A stretch of DNA of 64,000 bases from CBDFNC01 sp965249895 (lineage in GTDB: Bacteria > Pseudomonadota > Gammaproteobacteria > Enterobacterales > CBDFNC01): positions 186,001-250,000 of the forward strand of contig CBDFNC010000004.1 of the NCBI GenBank assembly GCA_965249895.1, written 5' to 3'. Below, in pieces: positions 1 to 8,665 of this stretch. The translations under genes and the position numbers were made by a program. How positions within the stretch are numbered: position 1 is the stretch's first letter; the number at the start of each line of letters is the position of its first letter. The notes beneath the pieces were generated by a model. It did no database searches, had not been told where the DNA came from, and was given only the letters and a program-made list of their open reading frames with translations.

Positions 1-58
1 TGCCAGTTCCAAGCAAATTCAATAAAAACATTGTCGATTTTGAATTGATAATAAGTAC

Positions 59-212
59 CTAGGTAAAAGTTATTCTGAATTTAGATGGATAATTAGACAG
101 GATGTTTTTTACACACTTGGTCAGATTTTCAAATGTTTCAAAAGCGCAGGTGGGAAGCCATTCATACTTAATTTTCCGCCATAGTATTTCTATGATATTC
201 AGCTCTGGTGCG
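59..212 (-). pseudogene. IS630-family transposase, C-terminal fragment
   Basis: Read on the minus strand, this stretch encodes about 50 residues that begin APELNIIEILW and end at a TAG. That is the last part of an IS630/Tc1-mariner DDE transposase, where the third catalytic acidic residue lies in the PELN-IE context. There is no start codon. It is cut at 212/213 by the left end of the IS21-like element. The bulk of an IS630 transposase lies on the other side of that element (3402-4296), so the two are probably halves of a split gene, although their junction residues do not match exactly. Non-functional. Confidence 0.75.
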
Positions 213-279
213 TATTCTCATGAAGATGATCACTCATTCTCACCGAAGCTGATCGCTTGTTCTCATCGATGCTGATCAC
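213..279. repeat. IS21 left-end multiple terminal repeats
   Basis: Three degenerate copies of a motif reading roughly TTCTCAYSGAWGMTGATC lie at 215-233, 237-256 and 260-279. The spacing is about 22 bp, close to two helical turns. Repeated terminal binding sites for IstA are characteristic of the IS21 family. One inverted copy is present at the right end (3380-3401). Confidence 0.65.
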
Positions 280-320
280 GCTTCGGTGCCATTTTTCGGC
301 TCGGCAACAGTTTTAATTGA

Positions 321-1067
321 TCACTGTGGATCCGTCAAGTTAATTGCTACTTTGCGCATTGATTCTCCCTGCAATTCAATTCGCTGTGCACGGTGGATCA
401 ATCTGTCCATTATCGCATCTGCATACGTCGCTTCCCCAATCAATTCATGCCACTTGGCTACTGGTAATTGGCTCATTATGATCATCGACCCTTGATCGTG
501 TCTTGCATCGATTATGTCCAGCAGATCACTGCGGTGCTGGGGCGTTAATGTTTCCATTCCCCAATCATCCAGGATCAGGATCGGCGTTTTATTTAACTGA
601 TTGAGAAAGCGCGGGTAACTGCCTTCACCGTGCACCTGGCGTAACTGCTCTTGTAACCCTTTCATCCTGAAGTAGCGTACTGCCACACCTTGTTGGCAGA
701 AGTAATGACCAATCGCGCAGCCCAGATACGTTTTGCCACTCCCTGTCGCACCAGTAAAAATAAGGCTCTGGTGATGTTTAAGCCAGTGCCCTTCAAGTAA
801 GCTGCGGATCTTGGATTTTTCAATGCCACGGCTCGTGCGGTAATCGATATGGCTCGGATGGGCTGCCAGCCTGAATTTCGCTTGCTTGACTAAACGTTCG
901 ATCTTTCGTTGTTCCCGTGTGGTTATTTCTTCCCCCAACAAGAGTGATAACCGATCATGGAAACTTAAATCAGTATATAAATGAGGTTGTTCTTCCTGAC
1001 GTGCCAAACTGTCCATCAGGGTACTTAAACGTAAGTCAGTAAGTTGCTGTGTTAATTGTGAATTCAT
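321..1067 (-). CDS. istB: IstB, IS21-family transposition helper ATPase
   Basis: This 248-residue AAA+ ATPase is related to DnaC. It shows a Walker A motif GATGSGKT near residue 107 and a Walker B motif LILDDWG near residue 165, and its full length matches the family (about 250 residues). IstB binds DNA with ATP and helps the IstA transposase choose and capture targets. The gene lies just downstream of istA with a gap of about 11 bp, as in other IS21 elements. The reading frame is intact, but its partner istA is interrupted, so activity would need IstA from another copy. Confidence 0.92.
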   Translation of the reverse strand: MNSQLTQQLTDLRLSTLMDSLARQEEQPHLYTDLSFHDRLSLLLGEEITTREQRKIERLVKQAKFRLAAHPSHIDYRTSRGIEKSKIRSLLEGHWLKHHQSLIFTGATGSGKTYLGCAIGHYFCQQGVAVRYFRMKGLQEQLRQVHGEGSYPRFLNQLNKTPILILDDWGMETLTPQHRSDLLDIIDARHDQGSMIIMSQLPVAKWHELIGEATYADAIMDRLIHRAQRIELQGESMRKVAINLTDPQ

Positions 1068-2029
1068 CTTTATTTTCCTTAGTGAAAGTAATCCTGACCA
1101 CGTAGATTGTCATGCTTAACTCCCGCAAGCAGATCGGCCTGCTCAGGTTCGCGTACTTCTTTATCTAAACCCTTTTTCAGAATTATTTTTATGTTTTCCA
1201 GTCGATACCCCCCGGTATCCAATGCGCGCTGGCAAGCATCATTAAGGCGTTTTTTCGGGTAGGTTTTACTCAGGCTTAGCAAGCCAAAGCAGACTTTATA
1301 ACTTTGTTGCGGGTGCGCTTTACTCGCTAACTTGTATTCAACCCATTGCAAAACATAGTCGCCGAGTTTGCCCGCCCATTGTTTTAATCGCTCTGGGGTC
1401 CATTTTGCATAATCCTGATGGGCTTTAGGCATGTGTTCAACCAAGGTGCTGTATCCGCCGACATGATGAGAGCGGGGATGTTGGGCTACACACTGGCTGT
1501 GATAGTAGAGCTTTACCGTTTTTTCACTCACATGCGCCTCAATTTGTTTCTTGAGCAATCCATAAGGCACTGAGTAATAGTGCTTGTTCACTTCAATGTG
1601 ATAATCCACATTGACCTTCACCTTTTTAATAAAAGTATACTGGTAAGCAAGCAGCGGTAGAGGCCTCATAGCCGGGAGCTCGTGGGCATAAAATTGACTG
1701 GCTCTGTCGCCGGGAAGTTTCTGAAACGCTTTGGTATTTAACCGTACCAACAACTCACTAATGCGCTGATTCAAGTGCGTTAATGTGTAAAATATTTCAT
1801 GAGGCAAAACCGCCATTATCCAGCGTTCAACAATCAGGACACCATTTTCAGCTTTCGCTTTATCCTTGGGTTTCAGCGGTCTGGCCGGGATAATAGCCAC
1901 ATTATAATGGGCAGCCAGCTGCTGATAGGTTGGGTTTAAATCAGGATCATATTTACAGGCTCTGGTGGTGCCGGAGCGTAAATTATCCGGGACGATGATT
2001 TCAGGTACTGCCCCCAGAAAGTTAAAGAT

Positions 2030-2048
2030 CCACCTTCTTAGAAGGTGG
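2030..2048. repeat. IS200 subterminal hairpin
   Basis: The palindrome CCACCTTCT-T-AGAAGGTGG is perfect over 9-bp arms. It lies 6 bp from the element border next to the 3' side of tnpA. Hairpins of this kind are recognised by TnpA at the right end of IS200/IS605 elements. Confidence 0.75.
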
Positions 2049-2125
2049 CTTTGCCTTTAACCCCCTAGAAGGGGGCGTAAGCTTGCCCTCTTAAAAGGCA
2101 AGCTGATTATCCCCAATTTAGACGG

Positions 2126-2554
2126 CTAAAATTCTAATTGTTCTTGGCGCTTTTCAAGCTTTTCTTGGTACTTCACATATTTTCTTATCATTTCCGCATC
2201 CACACCGACAGTGTCTACAAAATAGCCTTTTGCCCAAAAATGGTTACCCCAATATGGCTTCTTGCGCAGATGGGGAAACTGCTTAAATATCCTAATTGCT
2301 GTTCGGCCTTTTACAGCTCCTAAAAGTTCGGATATTGACTTTTTCGATGGCACCTTTATTAATAAATGGACATGGTCTGGCTGCACATTTAACTCTACTA
2401 TTTGGCAATCGAGCCTGCCACAATATATCTGGATACAATTATATACTTCTTGCGCTACCGGTCCGGTTAGTATCCTATAGCGGTACTTCGGTACCCAGAC
2501 AATATGGTATTGGCAATGCCACAAAACGTGCGATAATTTCTCAAATCTACTCAT
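2126..2554 (-). CDS. tnpA: IS200/IS605-family Y1 transposase TnpA
   Basis: I start the protein at MSRFEKLSH (142 residues) because AAAGGA lies about 8 bases upstream. The longer frame begins in the element's left end. The HUH motif is visible as DHVHLLI, and the probable nucleophile tyrosine is in MIRKYVKYQ near the C-terminus. The family length is about 130-150 residues. TnpA cuts and rejoins single-stranded DNA at the hairpin ends. The frame is complete and the element probably still works. Confidence 0.92.
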   Translation of the reverse strand: MSRFEKLSHVLWHCQYHIVWVPKYRYRILTGPVAQEVYNCIQIYCGRLDCQIVELNVQPDHVHLLIKVPSKKSISELLGAVKGRTAIRIFKQFPHLRKKPYWGNHFWAKGYFVDTVGVDAEMIRKYVKYQEKLEKRQEQLEF

Positions 2555-2639
2555 GCTACTGTTCCTTTCTCTGTTGTGGGGACAACCGAGATTGGTCATA
2601 GCATGAGTGGATGCTCCAGGCATAGCCTGTCACTGATTA

Positions 2640-2657
2640 CCACGCCCACAGGACGTG
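2640..2657. repeat. IS200 subterminal hairpin (second end)
   Basis: Arms CCACG and CGTGG enclose an eight-base loop, about 17 bp from the element border on the 5' side of tnpA. The position matches the left-end hairpin of IS200-like elements. Confidence 0.6.
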
Positions 2658-3379
2658 GATTCTAGTTTTCATTGAAATGCCCGGGCATGGCTCATCACCC
2701 AGTCTTCGAGTTGCTGCGATAATGTCGCCTCAGCGTAGGTATAACTTGAGCCCCCCATCACAGCCACAAAGACTTGCGCCCCTCGATATTCGCCCGTATC
2801 CGGGTTAACAATGGGGATTGTCGGTCCGCAGTAATCGACAAATAACTTCTCGCCATACTGATGGGTTTGTCGCATTGAGGGTTGTTGACGTGAGCGCCAC
2901 TCTTTGTAAATACGGCACAGCTGCGGATAACTGTAATTGTTGTCGGCGTTTCGCTCTACGTACTCTTGCCATAGCAACTGTTTAGTCACGCCTTTTTTCT
3001 TTAATTGCTGATGAAATTCAGACCAATTTGGCAAAGGAATAGCTGTTCTGGGGGTGATCTTTGTTTGTAAAAAGTGCTTGTTTAACTTGAAGTCATCCCA
3101 CTGCTCTGGCAATGGCCAGGTTTCGATCCCCATCAACTTTGCACGATTGACATAAGTTGAGACAGTACCAGGTGAGATGGATAAGCTTGTTGCAATTTTA
3201 CGGTGAGATAACTTACTTTCGTATTTTAATCGAAGTATTTCTTTGAGTTTTCGCATTGAAATGGACTCGGTTGGCATAACGGCTCTTTAATAAGAAATGG
3301 AGCAAATATTATGCGGGCATTAACAATGAAAAATGGCAAGATTGAATGAGATCTTTTGAAGTTAAACTAACTAAAATTG

Positions 3380-3401
3380 GTGATCAGCATCCATGAGAAT
3401 A
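3380..3401. repeat. IS21 right terminal repeat
   Basis: This is the inverted counterpart of the left tip: on the minus strand it reads TATTCTCATGG and then TGCTGATCAC. It marks the junction with the IS630 transposase reading frame that resumes at 3402. Confidence 0.65.
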
Positions 3402-4296
3402 TGCATCTGGCGAATAAGCTGGCAGATACAGCACCAAAACACCCTCTGTTATCCAGTCACTGCATTTCTCTTTAAATTTCGCAGAGCGGTGAAAAGATGC
3501 GTTGTCCAGAAAAACGACTGTCAGTTTTTTCTTTGCGGTGTGTGGCTTATTTTCTATCAGCTTTTCAAACGCCTCGATGACTGTGTCAGTAGTAACGTGA
3601 CCTTCGGTGCTGTGGTAAACCAGCTTTCCTTGGCGGCTTAAAAAGCCAAGTACGTTCAATCGCTTACTATGCGAATAGGCAGGAAATGCAAACGGCTCAC
3701 CGACTGGGCTCCATGCGTAAGGTAAGTTCGATTTTTGGCTGAAACCTGATTCATCGAAATAATAGAGGTCCAACTCGCCCAGGGTGTTGTTTTGTTCAAG
3801 CTTTATAAATTTATTCAGGGTGTTGTAACACTTTCGGAACGCCTCTTCATCACGCTTTAGTTTGAGCGAATGTCTGGCTCTTTTATCGGCTGTAGTTAAA
3901 TTTTTTTTCAACGTTCGCTTAATCGTTGAAACGCTGGCTCCAAAAATTTTTGCCGCTTTCTTTCTCCATCAGGGACTGGGCTCGCTTGAGTTGATGAGGC
4001 TCCTCATCCACAAGCTCTTTCAGGCGCTGTTTCTCCTCATCCGTATAAATAGTGGGCCGCCCCGTGCGCTTTGCGTCATAAAGGCTTGAGATCCCGAACT
4101 CTTCCCAGCAATCGATCCATTTAGAAAGCGTCTCCAAGCTGGTATCGAAGATATCCGCTAGCTGCTTAATATCGTATCTCTTATGGCTGAGTAGGATGGC
4201 ATGAGCCCGGATTCTACAACGATGTTTGGGGTGATTAGCCACAGCTTCTCTAAGGGTAATTTGTTCGGCCTCAGTAAGGCGCCATACTACTTTCAC
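3402..4296 (-). pseudogene. IS630-family transposase, frameshifted and truncated
   Basis: The first part (3919-4296, from MKVVWRLTEAEQ) has the HTH_29/HTH_32 DNA-binding region with GRPTIYTDEEK. The second part lies in another frame and carries the DDE core: YYFDESGFS, VVFLDNASFH and LPAYSPD. The frame change falls at a run reading AAAAATTTTTGG near 3945; moving one base forward restores KIFGASVSTIKRTLKKN. This could be a programmed shift or an indel. The coding sequence is then cut at 3402 by the IS21-like element, removing the last catalytic acidic residue, so the gene is dead. Confidence 0.82.
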
Positions 4297-4400
4297 GGAT
4301 TGGTACGCATGATGTTGAAAATTGATGCATGTATACTGGAGTCGGTGAAAAAACGCAAAAATATCTGTACCGCTGCATAAAAAACAAACAGGGAGCAGCT

Positions 4401-4425
4401 CTGAAAACTTATGCTCACCTACTTA
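4401..4425. repeat. 25-bp direct repeat, copy A
   Basis: This sequence matches 4761-4785 at 23 of 25 positions (CTRAAAACTTATRCTCACC core). The two copies are exactly 360 bp apart. Copy A overlaps the stop codon of the small ORF at 4415-4639. Such a repeat may mark the edges of an inserted unit or cassette. I do not recognise it. Confidence 0.6.
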
Positions 4426-4639
4426 GCGCTATATTTCTCTTAGTTTTATTTGGATTTGCAAAGGCGTCTGCTTTCACAGCCTGAATATCACGTTCAGCTA
4501 GCAGGAAGTACAACCCAATATTAAAAAACTGCTTTGTTGCCGGATAATTTGACTCATCTATTTTTTTGTATTGAGTAACTGTTGAAGCAATAGCTTGCTC
4601 AATATATTTATCTTTATTGAGGAACCTACCTTGAAACAT
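4415..4639 (-). CDS. Small hypothetical protein (74 aa)
   Basis: A short reading frame encodes a mixed-charge, probably helical 74-residue protein with no signal peptide or membrane segment. I do not recognise the family. It lies between the broken IS630 transposase and the cyclodipeptide synthase, on the same strand as both, and within a 360-bp unit bounded by direct repeats. It has no clear Shine-Dalgarno sequence. It could be a small cassette gene, the tail of a longer lost gene, or chance. Confidence 0.35.
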   Translation of the reverse strand: MFQGRFLNKDKYIEQAIASTVTQYKKIDESNYPATKQFFNIGLYFLLAERDIQAVKADAFANPNKTKRNIALSR

Positions 4640-4760
4640 GCTGAAGTTAAGTGCACAAGCAAAAGTTCAGCAAGGCTTAAATCAACCTACCAATCTAGGT
4701 AGGCCGTGCAGCACTAGGCGAATCAGTATATTTACACTGATTGAAATTCATACGTAACCT

Positions 4761-4785
4761 CTAAAAACTTATACTCACCTACTTA
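4761..4785. repeat. 25-bp direct repeat, copy B
   Basis: This is the second copy of the repeat at 4401-4425, with two mismatches. It lies in the gap between the cyclodipeptide synthase stop and the small ORF. The gap (4640-4881) also holds two short hairpins, CCTACC/GGTAGG near 4690 and AATCAGT/ACTGATT near 4725. Confidence 0.6.
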
Positions 4786-4881
4786 CTTTACACAGAAAAC
4801 CAAAAGATAATTGGTGAAACATACAAAATACACAACCATTACATATGACAAAAGTCTTAGATAGTTCGGTAACAGATTAAG

Positions 4882-5604
4882 TTAAGCTGTATCTTTTGGT
4901 AGTATGCTATATTGAATTAGACTGAAATTTTCAGAAAAATCATTGAATAATTTTGTAATGAAGTCAAGCCCTACACTAAATTCTTTATAATAGGCAACTA
5001 TTGGCGATTCACCAAATATTGATGGCATCGCAGAGAATAAGGCTAGTTCTTTTAAGTAGTATTTTACACCCTGTGCTACATTAATATTATTTACCGTTCT
5101 TACCTTGGCTCTTGCCTCTAAATATTGATAAGTAAATTGATTAATTTGGTTTTGAAAATCAAGCTCCTCATTATAGAGATTGCATATTCGGGTATAATTG
5201 CTCTGGTATTGATTGTTCATTTCGATATTTCTTCGCCAATCAATGATTGAATAATTAACATTATCTGTTTTATTAGCCAATGCATCGACAACTCGCTGCA
5301 TTCGTTTGTGTATTTGAGTTATGTCTCTTTTGGCCTTTTTTTTTGCTTTTTCAGCCGAGTACCCCATACCGATAAAATTATGAATATGAGGTTCATCCGG
5401 TATTACAATGTAGACTTCAGGTGCTAACTTACACATCCCAAGTAGAATATCAGTCATATTTTGTTCAGAAAAGAAACCATTACCAGGACTCATCCCAACT
5501 AAAATACTTTTTTCCCCAAAGTCACTTATTCCATTTTGATAGAATTGTGAGCTGCGGTTGTTTCTTATCATTAAATTCCCACAATTTATGGATGTATTTT
5601 CCAA
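4882..5604 (-). CDS. Cyclodipeptide synthase (tRNA-dependent, AlbC/YvmC family)
   Basis: The 240-residue length and motif order match cyclodipeptide synthases (CDPSs), which use two aminoacyl-tRNAs to build a diketopiperazine. The catalytic serine is Ser39 in VGMSPGNGFFS (AlbC Ser37). Asn42 corresponds to AlbC Asn40. The IPDEPHIHNFIGMGYS segment is typical of the family. KYYLKELALF supplies the Tyr178/Glu182 equivalents (Tyr182, Glu186), and AYY at 204-206 supplies the Tyr202 equivalent, with Tyr where AlbC has His203. It therefore sits near the NYH subfamily. Translation probably starts at TTG (5604), 8 bases after AGAGGA. No cyclodipeptide oxidase, P450 or methyltransferase is next to it, so it is an orphan among insertion sequences. 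The product dipeptide cannot be read by eye. Confidence 0.88.
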   Translation of the reverse strand: MENTSINCGNLMIRNNRSSQFYQNGISDFGEKSILVGMSPGNGFFSEQNMTDILLGMCKLAPEVYIVIPDEPHIHNFIGMGYSAEKAKKKAKRDITQIHKRMQRVVDALANKTDNVNYSIIDWRRNIEMNNQYQSNYTRICNLYNEELDFQNQINQFTYQYLEARAKVRTVNNINVAQGVKYYLKELALFSAMPSIFGESPIVAYYKEFSVGLDFITKLFNDFSENFSLIQYSILPKDTA

Positions 5605-5828
5605 AATATTTCCTCTTAATTATTTAGGTTATTGATTACCAAAAAAACGAAAAAAGCCAAAACATTTTAGGTAAACATCGCAAGATAACAATAAAACGAC
5701 TCGGTCACGTTGCGGCACCTAACGTTTTAAATCAGTTGCGAGCTTCCATAACACCAAAAATAACCACCCTAAACTCAGTTGCCGAGTTGGATGTTTAGGT
5801 TAGTGAGCTCGTCTACTGGATTTTCTTG

Positions 5829-7278
5829 TTGGACGTCCGCGCTATGGACTTTCTATTGCCTGGCTTACCTGCAATAAATTACCCACGCGGGTCGTCATCC
5901 CTGATAATGCTTTTTCTGTTGAGGTGATTAGACCATGCCATCTCATTCTTCTCAATCTGATATACATATTCCCCCTACTTTTCATGTGATTAGTCAACGT
6001 CGCCCACACTTCTCCCTCAGCGGTAGCTGCGCTGCTTTGAGTCGGCTTAAGCCATTTCATGTAGATAGTCACTAACCTCACTATTTACTATTACCGCCTC
6101 CAGATGGAGTGGCTGTTGGCACTGCTCACACACCAGTTTCATTCCCTGATTTTCCAGGTAATCGTTCCAGTCAATTTCATCGGGCTCTGTCACCGGTTGT
6201 TGCTTGAAGTAAGCTCGCGCTGTATTGAGTTTTTCCCGGCATTTGTTGTGATAGAGCCCATAACGCCGGACATATACTTTGCCCGGTAACGGTGTATGCT
6301 CCAGCACCCGACTAATCAGCTCATCTACCTTGAGCTTCATCACTTCCCGCCGATGGCTCTGGTGCGAGGTATAACTAAACCGCACTTGGCCGTCATTTTC
6401 ACTCAGCAACTGGCTGTTGTTGTATGCGCCGCTATGGACGTAACGAGCCAGGTATTTTGCCACCCCTTCGCCATGTTCGTAGCGTTGACAAAAGTGCAGA
6501 ACCCATTTGGTGCGACCCAATTTGTTGAGTATATTCAGCTGCTGTTGCCGAGTTTCTGTGGGTATTATCAGCTCCTCTACCTGTATTGCCTGCCTTATTT
6601 TGGCCAGCAACTTGCCTCGAAACAATGCCATTACCACTCGCGCCGGTAGTAAGCAGCTTTTTTTGGGCTTACGCCACTGTCCTTGTTTATCCCGGCCACC
6701 ATCGGTGATCAAACAATGAATGTGCGGGTGCAAACTTAAACTTCTTCCCCAGGTATGTAACGCACACAAATAGCCCAGCATAGCATCCAGATATTGCTTG
6801 TCTCTACACAGCGTGGCCAGGGTTTCATGTACTGCCTGAAACAACAAACGCATCATTGCCACGCGATTAAACCGCCACAACAAATGCAACTGGTGTGGCA
6901 GGGTAAACACGATGTGATGATGGGGACAGTCGAGTAGTTGCCCTTGCGCCTTGACCAACCAACGTTCCAATTCGATTTTCTGACATTGCGGACAGGCTCG
7001 GTGTTTACAAGAGTTATACCAGATACCGTTGAGGTGCCCTGCTTCGCAGCGCAGGCAGTGACCACCAAGTGCGGCACTTCGACAAACTCTCAGTTTAGCG
7101 ATAGCTTTAAGCTGATACAGAGGTAGCTTATGGTGCTGTAAGTAGGCATCAAAGTGCTGGTTAAGGATGGATTGGATGGTACAACTGCTCATACCTTAAA
7201 GGTATAGTTAATACTGTGCATTTATCCAGTACGCTGACCAGGCAACCACCTTCTCCGGGCTCTGCCCGGCACGTCCAA
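5829..7278 (-). mobile_element. IS91-like element 1
   Basis: The element holds a Y2 transposase. Its probable ends share an inverted TTGGACGT: TTGGACGTCC at 5829-5838 and the complement of TTGGACGTGC at 7269-7278. The left end, downstream of the transposase, abuts CTTG, the target type used by IS91 next to its replication-origin end. The downstream part (5835-6046) is non-coding apart from shadow frames. The borders are inferred from these repeats only. Confidence 0.55.
6047..7192 (-). CDS. IS91-family transposase (rolling-circle, Y2)
   Basis: The protein is 381 residues, close to full length for this family. It has an N-terminal zinc-binding segment (CLRCEAGH...CKHRACPQCQ, about residues 44-71), the HUH motif HPHIHCLI near residue 155, and the paired catalytic tyrosines in YLARYVHSG near residue 245. 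Rolling-circle transposases of this type nick single-stranded DNA and transfer the element. The reading frame is intact, so this copy may be active, unlike the second IS91-like copy next to it. Confidence 0.92.
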   Translation of the reverse strand: MSSCTIQSILNQHFDAYLQHHKLPLYQLKAIAKLRVCRSAALGGHCLRCEAGHLNGIWYNSCKHRACPQCQKIELERWLVKAQGQLLDCPHHHIVFTLPHQLHLLWRFNRVAMMRLLFQAVHETLATLCRDKQYLDAMLGYLCALHTWGRSLSLHPHIHCLITDGGRDKQGQWRKPKKSCLLPARVVMALFRGKLLAKIRQAIQVEELIIPTETRQQQLNILNKLGRTKWVLHFCQRYEHGEGVAKYLARYVHSGAYNNSQLLSENDGQVRFSYTSHQSHRREVMKLKVDELISRVLEHTPLPGKVYVRRYGLYHNKCREKLNTARAYFKQQPVTEPDEIDWNDYLENQGMKLVCEQCQQPLHLEAVIVNSEVSDYLHEMA

Positions 7279-7331
7279 CAATTAAGCATTTATATATTGT
7301 CGCAGCATAATATATAAATGCTCTGTTGGAC
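7273..7331. repeat. 59-bp near-perfect palindrome, attC-like
   Basis: Outer arms GTCCAAC (7273-7279) and GTTGGAC (7325-7331) fit the integron R''/R' consensus RYYYAAC/GTTRRRY. Inner arms AGCATTTATATATT and AATATATAAATGCT are a perfect 14-bp inverted pair with a 10-base loop. The total is 59 bp. The same arms also resemble the ends of the neighbouring IS91-like element, so this may instead be an abutting pair of transposon ends. The stretch 7332-7540 is non-coding. Confidence 0.45.
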
Positions 7332-7540
7332 GGTGCCGCCAGGCACACTGTTTATGGATTTTGTTTTTTGAGGGGTTGGGGCGTTCAATACATTTTGACT
7401 GCAATGGCTTTGTTCCACTCGGTTCAACACTATCCAGGCTGCAATATTGAACCCTAGTTTACGCTGTTATTTGCCATTTTTAAAACGCAGCAATACCTCC
7501 CCAGTCGCATTTTTGCGATTATTTTTAATAGCTTAAACCA

Positions 7541-8665
7541 CTATCCCGTTCGCATCATCATCCCCCTGCGAGCCGGTAGGCACACCGCCATCAGCAGCAT
7601 GCCCGCTACATGGCATTGCGGACACTCCGGCCCGACTGTCTCTTTTACTTGCTCGGGCTCCGGCTTTGCTGCTGATAGCGCCGCCCGAATAAGCCCCAGC
7701 GTCTTTCGTCTCACTGCATTTGCCATAAAGCCGTAGTAGCGTATCCGGACAAACCCTTTCGGTAATACATGCAGCACGAAGCGCCTGACCAGCTCAGCGG
7801 TTGAGCACTGCAGCTGGGCTTGCTGCTGATTGCGGTAATTCTTGTACCTCAACGTCACCCTATGGTGATTACTCAGCGATAACCTGCTGTTACTGACGCC
7901 GACCCGGTTGCAATATCGCGCCAGATACCTCACCACGGTGTCCTCATGCTCCAGTGTCGATTTGCTGTAAACCACTCACTTCACTTTGTGTAAGCCTGTC
8001 AATATTGCACCGACGTCATCATCGCACAGTCGCTTCAGCTTGCCCGCTTGATGCTGATGGCTCAGGTAGTCCAACATACAACCACGGAACTTGACGGATA
8101 ACGCCCTCATCGGAAACAGGTAATGCGCTTTTTTCGTCCCTTACCAGCGCTTCTCGTCGGTCAGGACACCGCCCGGGACTAAACAATGGAGATGCAGGTG
8201 ACGACTTAAGGTCTGACCCCAGGTGTGCAATACCGCCGTCATCCCCAGCTGTCCTTCCAGGTGATGACGGGCATTGGTAAACGCAGTTAAGGTTTGCCAG
8301 CTGGCGTAAAACAGCCCGTTATAAATCACTTCCGGGTGGAGTGAGGCCCAGTGATTTAGCTGATGCGGTAAGGTAAAGACCAGGTGATGATACGGCACCG
8401 GTAAGGCATCAGCCTGCCGTTTTCGCAACCATTGCTCTCTGGCTTTTCCCTGGCACAGTGGACAAGGCCGGTCTCGGCAGGAGCAATACCACTGGGTATC
8501 TTCACCACAATGGGGACAATGCCAGGTATAACTACCCATTGCTTCGGTTCGGCAGTCCTGCACGTGCCTTAACACCTGCCACTGTCGTGGGGTAACATGC
8601 TCCTTATCCAGCTGTTTCAATCCGTCATCCAGTATTTGCTGGAACACTGAGCGGCTCATGACCAC
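7541..8665 (-). pseudogene. IS91-family transposase with two nonsense codons
   Basis: The N-terminal part (from MVMSRSVFQQ) has the zinc cluster (CPHCGEDTQWYCSCRDRPCPLCQ) and the HUH-like RHLHLHCLV. A single continuous frame is broken by a TAA at 8141-8143 (after LTDEKRW) and a TGA at 7976-7978 where KWVVYSKS is expected, most simply a TGG-to-TGA change. Between them reads GTKKAHYLFPMRALSVKFRG, and after them come YLARYCNRVG with both tyrosines and a C-terminal zinc pair CPQC. It overlaps the upstream recombinase gene by 10 bp. Two point changes have inactivated it. Confidence 0.88.

Larger units (their letters stand above)
2024..2674 (-). mobile_element. IS200/IS605-family element (tnpA only) inside istA
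   Basis: A single Y1-type transposase gene is flanked by subterminal hairpins at 2030-2048 and 2640-2657. There are no inverted terminal repeats and no target duplication, as expected for single-strand peel-and-paste transposition. The host gene frame is perfectly preserved on both sides, so the borders can be placed to within a few bases (ambiguity comes from a short run of A). Confidence 0.85.
1079..3277 (-). pseudogene. istA: istA, IS21-family DDE transposase interrupted by an IS200-like element
   Basis: The N-terminal part (2675-3277) contains an HTH (SHRKIATSLSISPGTVSTYV) followed by the start of the rve/DDE core with FVDYCGPT. The C-terminal part (1079 to about 2023) resumes with EIIVPDNLRSG and continues through the KAKAENGV region to the IstA C-terminus. 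Joining the two across the insert restores the frame exactly (...HARAF|NFLGAVPE...), so the IS200-like element inserted without other damage. The codons between GCATTT and AACTTT are split. The gene is not functional as it stands but would be intact after precise excision. Confidence 0.88.
213..3401 (-). mobile_element. IS21-like insertion sequence, split by an IS200-like element
   Basis: The element carries istA (interrupted) and istB in the usual order on the minus strand. Its ends carry matching inverted terminal sequences that share TATTCTCATG at the tip and TGATCAC further in, at 213-233 and 3380-3401. The left end also holds two more copies of the terminal motif, the multiple-repeat arrangement typical of IS21 ends. 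Both flanks are IS630 transposase coding sequence, so this element landed in an older IS630 copy. I could not find a clean target duplication. With istA broken it should not move by itself. Confidence 0.75.

Noticed and set aside
5717..5793. A second attC site next to the CDPS gene
   Set aside because: GTTAGGT and ATCCAAC boxes are present on the minus strand at about 77 bp spacing, but the arms do not pair well. Kept only as weak support in the cassette hypothesis.
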